In this document: one piece after another, positions 34,523-42,222 of the stretch
Layout of the letters: the number at the start of each line of letters is the position of its first letter
Position numbering within the stretch: position 1 is the first letter of the stretch
Assembly: GCA_964513075.1 (NCBI GenBank)
Contig: CAZELR010000016.1
Coordinates: 1 to 64,000 of the forward strand
Direction: 5' to 3'
Length of the DNA stretch: 64,000 bases
Origin: DAOUBP01 sp964513075
GTDB lineage: Bacteria > Chloroflexota > Anaerolineae > CG2-30-64-16
Notes under the pieces: generated by a model
Told to the model about the DNA's origin: nothing
The model's input: the letters and a program-made list of their open reading frames with translations, nothing else
Databases searched by the model: none
Made by a program: the position numbers and the translations under genes

Positions 34523-34585
34523 GGAATCGAGGCTTCAGCCGGTCTTTTTCAGGTCAAGAGCGTAACCGGCTAAAGCCTCGAGTCC
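34523..34585. repeat. hairpin mini-element, copy 2
   Basis: Arms 34523-34545 (starting GGAATCGAGGCTTCAGCCGG) and 34564-34585 (ending CGGCTAAAGCCTCGAGTCC) enclose 18 bp. The left arm is the exact reverse complement of 32969-32991. The element occupies most of the gap between the MOCOS-like gene and the GntR gene. Confidence 0.85.
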
Positions 34586-34618
34586 AGTTTGCAGCACGGT
34601 GGTCCGAAGGGAGTTCCC

Positions 34619-35719
34619 GTGGACAAGACCCCTCTTTACCTCCAGATCGCCGACGCAATCCGGCAGGATCTGCTGGCGGGCAGGCTGCATCCCGGCGACC
34701 TGCTGCCGCCCGTGCGCGAGATGGCGGCGCGTTGGAACTGCACGCCGGGCACCGTCCAGCAGGCTTACAAGGAGCTGGCGCAGCTTGGGCTGGTGGTCAG
34801 TCGGGCCGGCCAGGGCACGCGGGTGGGGGCCGCGCTCCCGGCCGCGGATCCGGGCCAGGGGCCGCTGCGGCACGCGGCGCTGGTGCACCAGGCTGAGGCG
34901 TTCCTCCTGGAGGTATTGGCGGCCGGCCATACGCCGGCCGCAGCCGAGAGTGCGTTTCGCACGGCGTTGGATCGCTGGCGGGCAATGTCCCAGGAGGTCA
35001 GCGGTGCGACTGCCACCGTTCTGCGCTTCGTCGGCAGCCATGACCCGGCTATCTCCTGGCTGGCGTCACGGTTTCCCCAGCTGTGCCCCGGCTGCACCCT
35101 GGAGGTGGCATTTCCCGGCAGCCTCGGCGGCCTGATCGCGCTGGCCGAGGGCAAGGCCGATCTCGCGGGCAGCCATCTGTGGGACGCGGAGAGCGACACC
35201 TACAACGCGCCTTTCGTCCGCCGCTTGCTGCCGGGGCGCCGCGTGGCGCTGCTGACCCTGGCGCGGCGCCGGCTGGGCCTCATCGCACCGCCCGGCAACC
35301 CGGCCGGCCTGGCGGACATCGCGGATCTGGCGCGGCCCGGCGTGCGCTTCGTCAACCGCCAGCGCGGGACGGGCACGCGCGTTTGGTTGGATGCGCAGCT
35401 TGCGCGGCAGGGCATCCTATCCGAGGCCATCGCCGGCTACGACCGGGAGGCGTCCACCCACGCGGAGGTCGCCGGCGCGGTGGCCGAGGGCCGCGCGGAT
35501 GCCGGCTTAGGGGTCGAAGCTGCGGCGCTGACGTATGGTCTGGGCTTTGTGCTTCTGACCACTGAGCGGTACGACCTGGTGATCCCGGCCGCGGCCTGGG
35601 AGACGGCGCCGGTGCAGGCGCTGTCCGCCTGGCTGCATACCGAAGGCGCGCGCGCTGCCATTGATGTGCTGGGCGGGTATGAAACGGCAGAGACAGGGCA
35701 GGTGGTCTGGGTGGGGTGA
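34619..35719 (+). CDS. GntR-type regulator with periplasmic-binding-protein-like effector domain
   Basis: 366 residues from GTG 34619 behind AAGGGAG (34607-34613). Residues 1-75 are a GntR winged helix (PLYLQIADAIRQDLLAGRLHPGDLLPPVREMAARWNCTPGTVQQAYKELAQLGLV). Residues about 140-350 resemble the PBP-like domain found in MoeA C-termini and ModE/ModA-associated regulators (LRFVGSHDPAISWLA, FPGSLGGLIALAEGKADLAGSHL, RFVNRQRGTGTRVWLD, AGLGVEAAA). The family may sense molybdate or related oxyanions, though the ligand is not proven. Its place after the MOCOS-like gene, in a window with several Moco enzymes, fits. Confidence 0.82.
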   Translation: MDKTPLYLQIADAIRQDLLAGRLHPGDLLPPVREMAARWNCTPGTVQQAYKELAQLGLVVSRAGQGTRVGAALPAADPGQGPLRHAALVHQAEAFLLEVLAAGHTPAAAESAFRTALDRWRAMSQEVSGATATVLRFVGSHDPAISWLASRFPQLCPGCTLEVAFPGSLGGLIALAEGKADLAGSHLWDAESDTYNAPFVRRLLPGRRVALLTLARRRLGLIAPPGNPAGLADIADLARPGVRFVNRQRGTGTRVWLDAQLARQGILSEAIAGYDREASTHAEVAGAVAEGRADAGLGVEAAALTYGLGFVLLTTERYDLVIPAAAWETAPVQALSAWLHTEGARAAIDVLGGYETAETGQVVWVG

Positions 35720-35725
35720 ATCTGC

Positions 35726-35758
35726 TATAATGTAGCCACAAAACCATCACATGAGGTG
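35726..35758 (+). promoter_or_regulatory. promoter and ribosome site of the M20 peptidase gene
   Basis: Perfect TATAAT at 35726-35731; no good -35 at 17 bp. The ribosome site GAGGTG (35753-35758) supports the TTG start at 35764. Confidence 0.55.
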
Positions 35759-35763
35759 TTATT

Positions 35764-36843
35764 TTGATCAACGAAACTCGTCTCATCCAAACCTTCCTCG
35801 ATCTGGTCGCTATCGACAGTCCTTCCGGCCAGGAAGAGGCTATCAGCAAGGATCTGGCTCGCCGCTTTGCAGAGTTGGGCGGCGAGATCGAGCACGACGA
35901 ACACTGGAACCTGATCGCGCGCTTTCCGGCTGAGCGCGGCGACTGGCTGATGCTCAGCGCGCACATGGACACCGTCGGCAAGGATGTCGGCATCAAGCCG
36001 GTGATCCGCGACGGCGTCATCTACTCCGACGGCACGACGATCTTGGGCGGCGACGATAAGTCGGGCGTGGCAGCCATTCTTGAGGTCATCCGTTCGCTGC
36101 GCGAGGATGGCCTGGCGCATCCGCCGCTGGAGGCAATGATCTCAGTGGGTGAAGAGGTCGGGCTGAACGGCGCTAAGCTGCTGGACAAAAGCAAGCTGCG
36201 CTCGAAACGCGGTTACGTGCTGGACTCGGGCGGTCCCATCGGTACGATCGTGACGAACGCACCCAGCCAGGATGGGTTGGAGGTCTGGGTGCACGGCAAG
36301 ACCGCGCATGCAGGCGCCGAGCCGGAGAAGGGGATCAACGCGATCGTGGTCGCCAGCGCGGCCATCGCGGCAATGCCGCTGGGCCGCATCGATCCTGAGA
36401 CCACCGCCAACATCGGCATCATCCAGGGCGGCGTCGCCACCAACATCGTGCCGGATATGGTCTACGTCAAGGGTGAGGCGCGCAGCCGCGATGACGCAAA
36501 GCTGGCCGCGCAGGTGGCTGCCATGGCCGCAGCGTTCCAGGACGCGGCCGAACGCTATGGCGCGCACGCCGAGCTGAAGATCAAACGGTCATATACGACC
36601 TTCAAGCTTGCCGATGGGCATCCGGTGGTGGCTGCTGCGGTGAACGCGGCCCGCCGGCTGGGTTTCACGCCCAGCATCCAGGGGACCGGCGGCGGCTCCG
36701 ATGCCAACATCTACGCCGAGCAGGGCATCGCCTGCGCGGTTCTCAGCACCGGCATGTCCGCGGTCCACACGCCCGGGGAGCACATCGCCATCGCCGATAT
36801 GGTCGGCGCGGCGCGCCTGCTGCAAGAAATCGTTACAAGTTGA
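35764..36843 (+). CDS. M20 family metallopeptidase (PepT-like)
   Basis: 359 residues from a TTG start. The di-zinc aminopeptidase signatures are SAHMDTVG (His, Asp), LGGDDKSG (bridging Asp), SVGEEVGLNGAK (catalytic Glu-Glu), VLDSGG and, near the end, GTGGGSDAN. A dimerisation lid domain spans about 175-285 (VHGKTAHAGAEPEKGINA). It resembles peptidase T-like and tripeptidase enzymes of M20/M42 type, acting in the cytoplasm on small peptides. It has its own promoter and is followed by a hairpin repeat. Confidence 0.88.
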   Translation: MINETRLIQTFLDLVAIDSPSGQEEAISKDLARRFAELGGEIEHDEHWNLIARFPAERGDWLMLSAHMDTVGKDVGIKPVIRDGVIYSDGTTILGGDDKSGVAAILEVIRSLREDGLAHPPLEAMISVGEEVGLNGAKLLDKSKLRSKRGYVLDSGGPIGTIVTNAPSQDGLEVWVHGKTAHAGAEPEKGINAIVVASAAIAAMPLGRIDPETTANIGIIQGGVATNIVPDMVYVKGEARSRDDAKLAAQVAAMAAAFQDAAERYGAHAELKIKRSYTTFKLADGHPVVAAAVNAARRLGFTPSIQGTGGGSDANIYAEQGIACAVLSTGMSAVHTPGEHIAIADMVGAARLLQEIVTS

Positions 36844-36850
36844 AGGTTAG

Positions 36851-36899
36851 AAGGTTCAAGGTTGAAGGTTGTGCTCTCCAACCTTCAACTTTGAACCTT
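36851..36899. repeat. hairpin repeat after the peptidase gene
   Basis: A 20-bp arm at 36851-36870 (AAGGTTCAAGG...) and its complement at 36880-36899 match at 19 of 20 positions around a 9-base loop. Short extra copies of AAGGTT/AACCTT flank it. No U-run follows. It could still stop or process the upstream transcript. Confidence 0.8.
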
Positions 36900-36925
36900 G
36901 AACCTTAAACCATCTTGGAGGTCCT

Positions 36926-37942
36926 ATGTCCCGTCCATTTCCGGTGATGTTTGTTCATGGGTTCAACGGCGATCCGGGCGACTGGACCGATGGGGGGTTC
37001 CGGCAGTATCTGGTGGAACACGGCGGTCTGGACCCGGAACTGGTGCGTATCTTCCGCTATGGTGTGGCGGAGGATGGCACGTACAATAATCGCGGCGACC
37101 TGCGCCAGATCTCGTCACGGTTGGCGGGCGTGGGGTTGAGCGATGCGGAGAAGCTGACGTGCAGCGTGGACCAGCTCAGCGCAGACAGCACTGCGAAGGG
37201 CGGTCCCGCCCAGGTGACGCTGATTGCGCACAGTTTAGGCGGCATCATCAGCCGCTATTACCTGAGCCGGCGCGCGGCAGATGAGTTCGGCGCGGTCTAC
37301 CGCGGCAATGTGGGCCGGCTGATCACCATCGGCTCGCCGCACCGGGGCGTGGATCTGCTGCGCCTGACCGCGCTGGCCCCGCGCAACTCTTTGATCTGGC
37401 GCTTCATCCGCCTGTTGGAACGGTTGGGGCTGGCGCCCGCACTGCCGGCGTCGGCGGTGGAGGCTTGGGAAGCTGCGTTCGCGCAGAGCCAGAAGGAGGA
37501 GCGCGGCCGGATGGTTCCGGAGACGCTGCCGGGAGAGCGTGTGCTGCTCACGGACACGCCGATCTATCAGCAGCTTGCGCCTGAAAGCCCGGTGTTGGCC
37601 GAGCTGAATCGGCCCGGCACGCTGCCCAGCCAGATCGAGGCGCACACCTTCTACGGCGACATCCGCGCGGGCGTGCGCATCACTGCGGGTGGGCTGAAAT
37701 TGGTGGACGAAACGGTCAGCTTCGGCGATATGGCCGTGCCGGCCTACAGCGCGCGGGAGATTCCCGGCGCGCAGGCCACGCCGCACCCCTATGTGAGCGA
37801 GAAGCGGCTGGAGATGACGCTGCGGCTGCGGCCGCCGGAAGCGGAGCGGTCGCTGGCCGCGCTCCTGCCCGACGTTGCGCACGCCAAGCTGCTGTCCAAT
37901 CCCGCGGTGCATGACGGTGTCCTGGCGCTGTTGAACGATTAG
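36926..37942 (+). CDS. alpha/beta hydrolase, lipase-like
   Basis: 338 residues, ATG at 36926 behind GGAGGTCC. MFVHGFNGDPGDW is the oxyanion-hole strand, LIAHSLGGIISRYYLS the nucleophile elbow (Ser), and ITIGSPHRGVDLL is typical of triacylglycerol-lipase and PGAP1-like esterases. No signal peptide is seen, so it is probably cytoplasmic. Substrate unknown. Confidence 0.84.
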   Translation: MSRPFPVMFVHGFNGDPGDWTDGGFRQYLVEHGGLDPELVRIFRYGVAEDGTYNNRGDLRQISSRLAGVGLSDAEKLTCSVDQLSADSTAKGGPAQVTLIAHSLGGIISRYYLSRRAADEFGAVYRGNVGRLITIGSPHRGVDLLRLTALAPRNSLIWRFIRLLERLGLAPALPASAVEAWEAAFAQSQKEERGRMVPETLPGERVLLTDTPIYQQLAPESPVLAELNRPGTLPSQIEAHTFYGDIRAGVRITAGGLKLVDETVSFGDMAVPAYSAREIPGAQATPHPYVSEKRLEMTLRLRPPEAERSLAALLPDVAHAKLLSNPAVHDGVLALLND

Positions 37943-37974
37943 GGAGCGGTGCATCCGCAGGTCAGGTGAATCCG

Positions 37975-38667
37975 ATGCGCGTATTCCAAGTGACGTGGCG
38001 AACTCTCACCGCGCTCTACGACGAGCTGTTCTCGTTGGTGGGCTTGAGCCTGTTGTGGTGGGTCACCGGCGGCGTGTTTGCGGGCGCGGCGGTGGCGATC
38101 GGATGGGCGCTTTTCGCGGCGCACACAGCGTGGTGGATCGCGCCGCTGGCGGCGATTCCGGCCGGGCCGGCCACCGCAGCATTGGCTGTGGCGGCTCGGC
38201 GGTGTGCCCGCGGGACCAATGCGAATCGCGGCCACTTCCTGGAGGGGTTCAAGGCGTATTGGCGGCCCGCTCTTGCCATCAGCGCCATCAGCATGGCCGC
38301 GCTGGCGCTGATGGCGCTGAACCTGGCCTTTTACTTTGTCCAGGCGAACAGCTTCCTGCGGGCGTTCACGTTTCTGTGGGCCTATGTGATTTTGCTCGGG
38401 TTGGGCATCCAGATGCACGTCTATCCAGCCCTGGTCAGCCTGGAGCGGCCTACAATCTGGATGGCCTTCCGCATTGCCCTGGCGGCGATGCTGGCCCACC
38501 CGGTCTATTCGCTGCTGCTGTTGATCATTGCGGGCGCGTTCACTGTGCTCAGCGTCGCGTTGCCGATACTGATCATCCTCATCTGGCCCGCGCTGATCCT
38601 GCTGCTGGGGATGCAGTCACTCCGGTTCTTTCTGGCTGGGATCGGGATGAAGATCGATGAGAGTTAG
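37975..38667 (+). CDS. multi-pass membrane protein (DUF624-like)
   Basis: About 230 residues. The ATG at 37975 has AGGTGA five bases upstream; a GTG at 37966 would add three residues. Five hydrophobic segments (about 22-50, 52-72, 98-122, 130-152, 165-205) suggest a polytopic membrane protein. The MRVFQVTWRTLTALYDELFSLVGLSLLWWV start resembles the DUF624/YesL group, often linked to sugar transport. No function is known. Confidence 0.65.
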   Translation: MRVFQVTWRTLTALYDELFSLVGLSLLWWVTGGVFAGAAVAIGWALFAAHTAWWIAPLAAIPAGPATAALAVAARRCARGTNANRGHFLEGFKAYWRPALAISAISMAALALMALNLAFYFVQANSFLRAFTFLWAYVILLGLGIQMHVYPALVSLERPTIWMAFRIALAAMLAHPVYSLLLLIIAGAFTVLSVALPILIILIWPALILLLGMQSLRFFLAGIGMKIDES

Positions 38668-38670
38668 GCC

Positions 38671-39696
38671 CTAGCTGAACAGCCTGGTCACTTCGTCAGC
38701 GGCGAATAGGGGCCACGGAACCGGCCGGCCGCTGCGGCGTGCGATCAGGCCCTCCGACGCGGGCGTCACACTGCCGATCCGGGCGGTGGGGTAGCCGGCT
38801 GCGGCCAGTATCGCGGCCAGGTGACCGGCGTCCGCGTGCGCGGCCGTCATCAGGATGGCGCCCGAGGCGATGGTGCCCAACGGATCCAGGCCAAACTCCC
38901 GGCACAAGATGGCGCTTTCGGGCGGAATCGGGATCGCGTCCAGGTCGATCGTGAGTCCTACCTCGGCCACGCGCGCGATCTCCAGCAGGCCGGTCATGAC
39001 GCCGCCTTCGGTGGGATCGTGCATGGCGTGCACTTTGCCGGTCTCGGCTGCCAGCAGCGCGGGCGCGACGACGCTGATGCCGGGGTCGTGCAAATAGCCC
39101 TGTGCCCGCGCGATGAAGTCTTCGCCGTAGCCGCGGCGCTGCAGTTCGGCAGCGCGTTCGAATGCGATCAGCGCGGTCCCCTCGATGGGCGCGGGCTTGA
39201 CCAGCAGCACGGCATCCCCCGATCGCGCGCCGGACGACAAGATCAGCCGGTCGCGCGCCACTTCGCCCAACATCGTGCCCGAGACAATGGGACGGTTCAG
39301 GCCGATGGTGATTTCCGTGTGCCCGCCGGCCAGGCTGACGCCGAGCGCGGCGCAGGCATCGGCGATCTGCGCAAAGATGCGTTCGGCCAACTCCGCCGTA
39401 GCCTGTTCCGCGGGCAGGAGCACCGTCGCCAGGAACCAGCGCGGCTGCGCGCCCATGACCGCGACATCGTTTGCGTTGACGTTTACCACATACCAGCCGA
39501 TTTCGCTGGTGGCAAACGTGATGGGATCGGTCTTGGCCACCAGGCAGCGATCGCCGAAATCGAACACGGCCGCGTCTTCCCCGGCACGCGGGCCGACGAT
39601 GATGCGCGGGTCGTCCGGCGCGAAGCGGGTGAGCAGGCTTTCCAGCAAGGGCAGCGGCAGCTTGCCGGCAGGCAGCGGGGTGGGGTGAACGGTCAT
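38671..39696 (-). CDS. AIR-synthase-related protein (HypE/ThiL/PurM fold)
   Basis: 341 residues. I start at the ATG at 39696 (GAGGCGCA upstream), which begins TVHPTPLPAGKLPL; longer frames enter repeat DNA. It has the ATP-binding PurM-type fold: GPRAGEDAAVFDFGD, KTDPITFATSEIGWYVVNVNANDVAVMGA, SLAGGHTEIT, MHDPTEGGVMTGLLE. HypE itself ends in a Cys that carries the Fe-ligand precursor; this protein ends DEVTRLFS with no terminal Cys, and no hyp genes are nearby. It therefore belongs to the uncharacterised HypE-like group. Confidence 0.85.
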   Translation of the reverse strand: MTVHPTPLPAGKLPLPLLESLLTRFAPDDPRIIVGPRAGEDAAVFDFGDRCLVAKTDPITFATSEIGWYVVNVNANDVAVMGAQPRWFLATVLLPAEQATAELAERIFAQIADACAALGVSLAGGHTEITIGLNRPIVSGTMLGEVARDRLILSSGARSGDAVLLVKPAPIEGTALIAFERAAELQRRGYGEDFIARAQGYLHDPGISVVAPALLAAETGKVHAMHDPTEGGVMTGLLEIARVAEVGLTIDLDAIPIPPESAILCREFGLDPLGTIASGAILMTAAHADAGHLAAILAAAGYPTARIGSVTPASEGLIARRSGRPVPWPLFAADEVTRLFS

Positions 39697-39731
39697 TGCG
39701 CCTCGATACAGGGTTTTGGTCGTGCGTTCGG

Positions 39732-39760
39732 AGTATAGTTCACGCATCCGGCGACTGCAA
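39732..39760 (-). promoter_or_regulatory. promoter of the HypE-like gene
   Basis: Minus strand: -10 TATACT (39732-39737), 17-bp spacer, weak -35 TTGCAG (39755-39760). The -35 falls inside the first unit of the tandem repeat that follows. Confidence 0.5.
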
Positions 39761-39816
39761 GTCCGGGCGCCCGGCGACTGGAAGTCCACGCACCCGGCGA
39801 CTGTAAGTCGCAGCAA
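39748..39816. repeat. 23-bp tandem repeat, three units, plus hairpins
   Basis: CCGGCGACTG(N)AAGTC occurs at 39748, 39771 and 39794, exactly 23 bp apart. The flanking DNA to about 39910 contains related inverted pieces, such as GTCCAC/GTGGAC near 39852-39867. With three units, imperfect spacers and no cas genes this is not a CRISPR. The whole 39697-40060 gap holds only these repeats and two promoters. Confidence 0.8.
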
Positions 39817-40009
39817 CCATTGCGAAGTCGGCCTGCGCCGACTGGGACTTAGTCCACGCAGGTGGACTTTGTGACGGTTGCAGCGGTTTCCAACCGCCCG
39901 AACCTGTGCCGACTAGAAGTTACACGAGAGGAGTTCGCATCCTCAGGGTCATTCTGACGACTATGACCCCGCTGCCAGCGCGCTGTTTCTGTGAAACCTT
40001 ACTTTCAGT

Positions 40010-40015
40010 TATAAT
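40010..40015 (+). promoter_or_regulatory. -10 box of the S-component/ABC/quinone operon
   Basis: Perfect TATAAT at 40010-40015 with no convincing -35 (TTCTGT at 39987-39992). The leader to the ATG at 40061 is about 40 nt and contains no thiamine-pyrophosphate riboswitch motifs (no CTGAGA or ACCUGAUC-like block). Confidence 0.55.
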
Positions 40016-40060
40016 CAGCTTCATGTGAATCGCAGATGTCTTGTATGGAGTCATAAGAGC

Positions 40061-40633
40061 ATGTCTGATTCGACTAATAAAGGGCCTGGACAAGGGCAGT
40101 TGGTTAGCCACTTGTCGCCGGCCGCTATTGCCCTGGTGGCGGTGCTGATTGCGCTCACGGTGGTGTTTACCCTCTCGGTGCGCGTGGCAACGTCAGCGGG
40201 GGGATACCTTAACTTCTCGGATGTGGCCATCACGTTTGCCGGCCTGGCGTTCGGTCCCTGGATCGGGATGGTGGCCGGCGGGGTCGGCACCGCGCTGGCT
40301 GACTTGCTGGGAGGGTTCGGGGCATTCGCTCCGCTCAGCCTGGTGGCGCACGGCCTGGAGGGCCTGCTGATTGGCCTACTGGGTTGGCGTCGCCGCGGCG
40401 CGTGGGCGATGGCCGGCGCGTGGGCGGCCGGCGGTGTGGTGATGGTGGCGGTTTACCTGGTGGGCGAGGGGTTGTTTTACACCGGCTGGCCTCTTGCATT
40501 GGCTGAGGCGCCCTGGAACGCTTTTCAGGCCGTGGTAGGCGGTGCAGTCGGCATCCCACTCGTGCTGGCGGTGCGCAAGGCGTACCCGCCCATCGAGCGC
40601 CTGGGCCGCCGGCAGAGCTGGACGGAGGATTGA
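40061..40633 (+). CDS. ECF transporter S-component-like membrane protein
   Basis: 190 residues. The ATG at 40061 follows GGAG (40047-40050). Six predicted helices; YLNFSDVAITFAGLAFGPWIGMVAGGVGTALADLLGG is the hallmark of vitamin S-components. S-components bind a vitamin and normally dock on an EcfT/EcfA module. Here the next genes encode instead an NitT/TauT-type ATPase and permease, with no EcfT and no periplasmic binding protein. The substrate cannot be read from sequence. It starts a tightly packed operon that continues into ubiE and ubiX. Confidence 0.8.
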   Translation: MSDSTNKGPGQGQLVSHLSPAAIALVAVLIALTVVFTLSVRVATSAGGYLNFSDVAITFAGLAFGPWIGMVAGGVGTALADLLGGFGAFAPLSLVAHGLEGLLIGLLGWRRRGAWAMAGAWAAGGVVMVAVYLVGEGLFYTGWPLALAEAPWNAFQAVVGGAVGIPLVLAVRKAYPPIERLGRRQSWTED

Positions 40634-40640
40634 GGCCGCG

Positions 40641-41492
40641 GTGAGTGGTGTTGAGGCCCGACTGATGGCCGTGGCGCCGATGGTTGAGTTCACCAACCTG
40701 ACCTTTGCCTACGGTGAGGGCGCGCCGGTCTTCCGCGATTTCACCTGGACCGTGGCAACCGGCGAGGCGTGGGCGATCATCGGCACGTCGGGCTGCGGCA
40801 AGAGCACGCTGCTTTACCTGGCGGCCGGGCTGCGGCAGCCGCAGGGGGGGGACGTGCGGGTCGACGGCGAGTCCGTGCTGCGGCCGCGGGCCAGCACGGG
40901 GTTGGTGTTGCAGGATTACGGGCTGCTGCCCTGGGCTACGGTATGGGACAACGTGGCGCTGCCCATGCGGATGGGGCAGTTCTACCGGCGCAAGGAGGGT
41001 GCGAACGACGTGCTGCGGCCTTATCCCCGTTCGGACATTCCAGCGGCGCAGGTGGATGTTTGGCTGGACCGGTTGGGGATTGCGGAGGTGCGGGATAAGT
41101 ATCCGGGGCAGATCAGCGGGGGGCAGCGGCAGCGCACGGCGATCGCGCGCAGCCTCTTGCAGCAGTCCAGGCTGCTGTTGATGGATGAGCCGTTTTCGTC
41201 GTTGGATGCGGTCAGCCGCGAGGATTTGCAGCGGCTGACCCTGGAACTGCGCCAGGAGACCGGCGTGACGACGGTGGTGGTCACCCATACCATCGAAGAA
41301 GCGGCGTTTCTGGGCCAGCGGATCCTGGTGTTGAAGCGGCCGCCCAATACCTGTGCGACCATCATCGAGAATCCGGCTGCGGGTTCCCCGGGGTATCGCG
41401 GGCAGCCGGCCTATTGGCAGAAGTGCGCCGAGCTGCGTTCGGCGCTCGATGAGGCGGCAACCATGCCGGGTGACGACGATGCGGCGCCGTGA
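40641..41492 (+). CDS. ABC transporter ATPase, NitT/TauT (SsuB/ThiZ) type
   Basis: 283 residues from a GTG at 40641 with GAGG five bases upstream; ATG 40665 or 40680 are possible alternatives. Walker A GTSGCGKST, Q-loop VLQDYGLLPW, signature ISGGQRQR, Walker B LLLMDEP, H-loop VVTHTIEEA. An insertion (FYRRKEGANDVLRPYPRSD) lies between the Q-loop and the signature. This ATPase type powers importers of sulfonates, nitrate or thiamine precursors. The permease gene begins 14 bp before its stop. Confidence 0.9.
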   Translation: MSGVEARLMAVAPMVEFTNLTFAYGEGAPVFRDFTWTVATGEAWAIIGTSGCGKSTLLYLAAGLRQPQGGDVRVDGESVLRPRASTGLVLQDYGLLPWATVWDNVALPMRMGQFYRRKEGANDVLRPYPRSDIPAAQVDVWLDRLGIAEVRDKYPGQISGGQRQRTAIARSLLQQSRLLLMDEPFSSLDAVSREDLQRLTLELRQETGVTTVVVTHTIEEAAFLGQRILVLKRPPNTCATIIENPAAGSPGYRGQPAYWQKCAELRSALDEAATMPGDDDAAP

Positions 41493-42222
41493 CCTGGCCC
41501 TGGCTTCCCTGGTTCTGGTGCTGGCCTGGCAACTGCTGAGCTGGGCGCTGGACGTTGAGGTGCTGCCGGGGCCGCTGGCTGTGCTGCGCGCCTTCGCGGC
41601 CGAGCTGCCGAAAGGGCTGGCCTGGCATTTCCTGGTCAGCGGCTGGCGCGTGGCGATCAGCATCTTGATCTCGATGGTGCTGGCGGTGCCCGCGGGTCTG
41701 GTGATGGGCCAGAGCCGTGTGTTGGATCGCCTGTTTTCTCCGATCGTGTACCTCGTCTACCCGGTCCCGAAGATCGTCTTTCTGCCGGTCGTTCTGCTTT
41801 TGCTGGGCATCGGAGACACCAGCAAGGTGTTCATCATCGTCTTGATTTTGTTCTTTCAGATCGTGGTGGTGGTGCGGGATCAGGCGAGCACGCTGCGGCC
41901 CGAGTTGATCTATTCCGTGCGCTCGCTGGGCGCGGGACGCCGGGCGTTGTTTCGCTTCGTCTATCTGCCGGCGACCATCCCGGCCGCGCTGACGGCCTTG
42001 CGGGTCAGCATCGGCATCGCGATTGCGGTGCTCTTCTTTACCGAGTCGTTTGCAACCGTATCGGGCCTGGGTTACTACATCATCGTCTTGAGTTGGGGCC
42101 GTTTGGCCTACCCCGAAATGTACGCCGGCGTGCTGGCCATGAGCCTGTTGGGCCTGCTGTTCTATTTCCTGGTGGACTATTTGGAGCGCCGGCTGGCGCC
42201 TTGGATGTTTGCAAATGAGTAA
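41479..42222 (+). CDS. ABC transporter permease, NitT/TauT (SsuC/ThiX) type
   Basis: 247 residues. The ATG at 41479 lies inside the ATPase gene (14-bp overlap). Six helices; the EAA-like coupling loop is SVRSLGAGRRALFRFVYLPATIPAALTALRVS. The family normally works with a periplasmic or lipoprotein binding component (SsuA/ThiY type), which is absent here. The S-component-like protein encoded first may replace it. The next gene overlaps its end by 8 bp. Confidence 0.88.
   Translation: MRRRDLALASLVLVLAWQLLSWALDVEVLPGPLAVLRAFAAELPKGLAWHFLVSGWRVAISILISMVLAVPAGLVMGQSRVLDRLFSPIVYLVYPVPKIVFLPVVLLLLGIGDTSKVFIIVLILFFQIVVVVRDQASTLRPELIYSVRSLGAGRRALFRFVYLPATIPAALTALRVSIGIAIAVLFFTESFATVSGLGYYIIVLSWGRLAYPEMYAGVLAMSLLGLLFYFLVDYLERRLAPWMFANE

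Noticed and set aside
38671..39696. Annotation as HypE or selenophosphate synthetase
   Set aside because: There is no C-terminal Cys of HypE, no Sec/Cys N-terminal motif of SelD, and no hyp or sel genes nearby.
39748..39910. CRISPR-like array
   Set aside because: Only three 23-bp units back to back, no spacers of constant length, and no cas genes.
39917..40060. Thiamine or other vitamin riboswitch before the S-component gene
   Set aside because: None of the conserved TPP, cobalamin or FMN motifs is seen and the leader after the -10 box is only about 40 nt.
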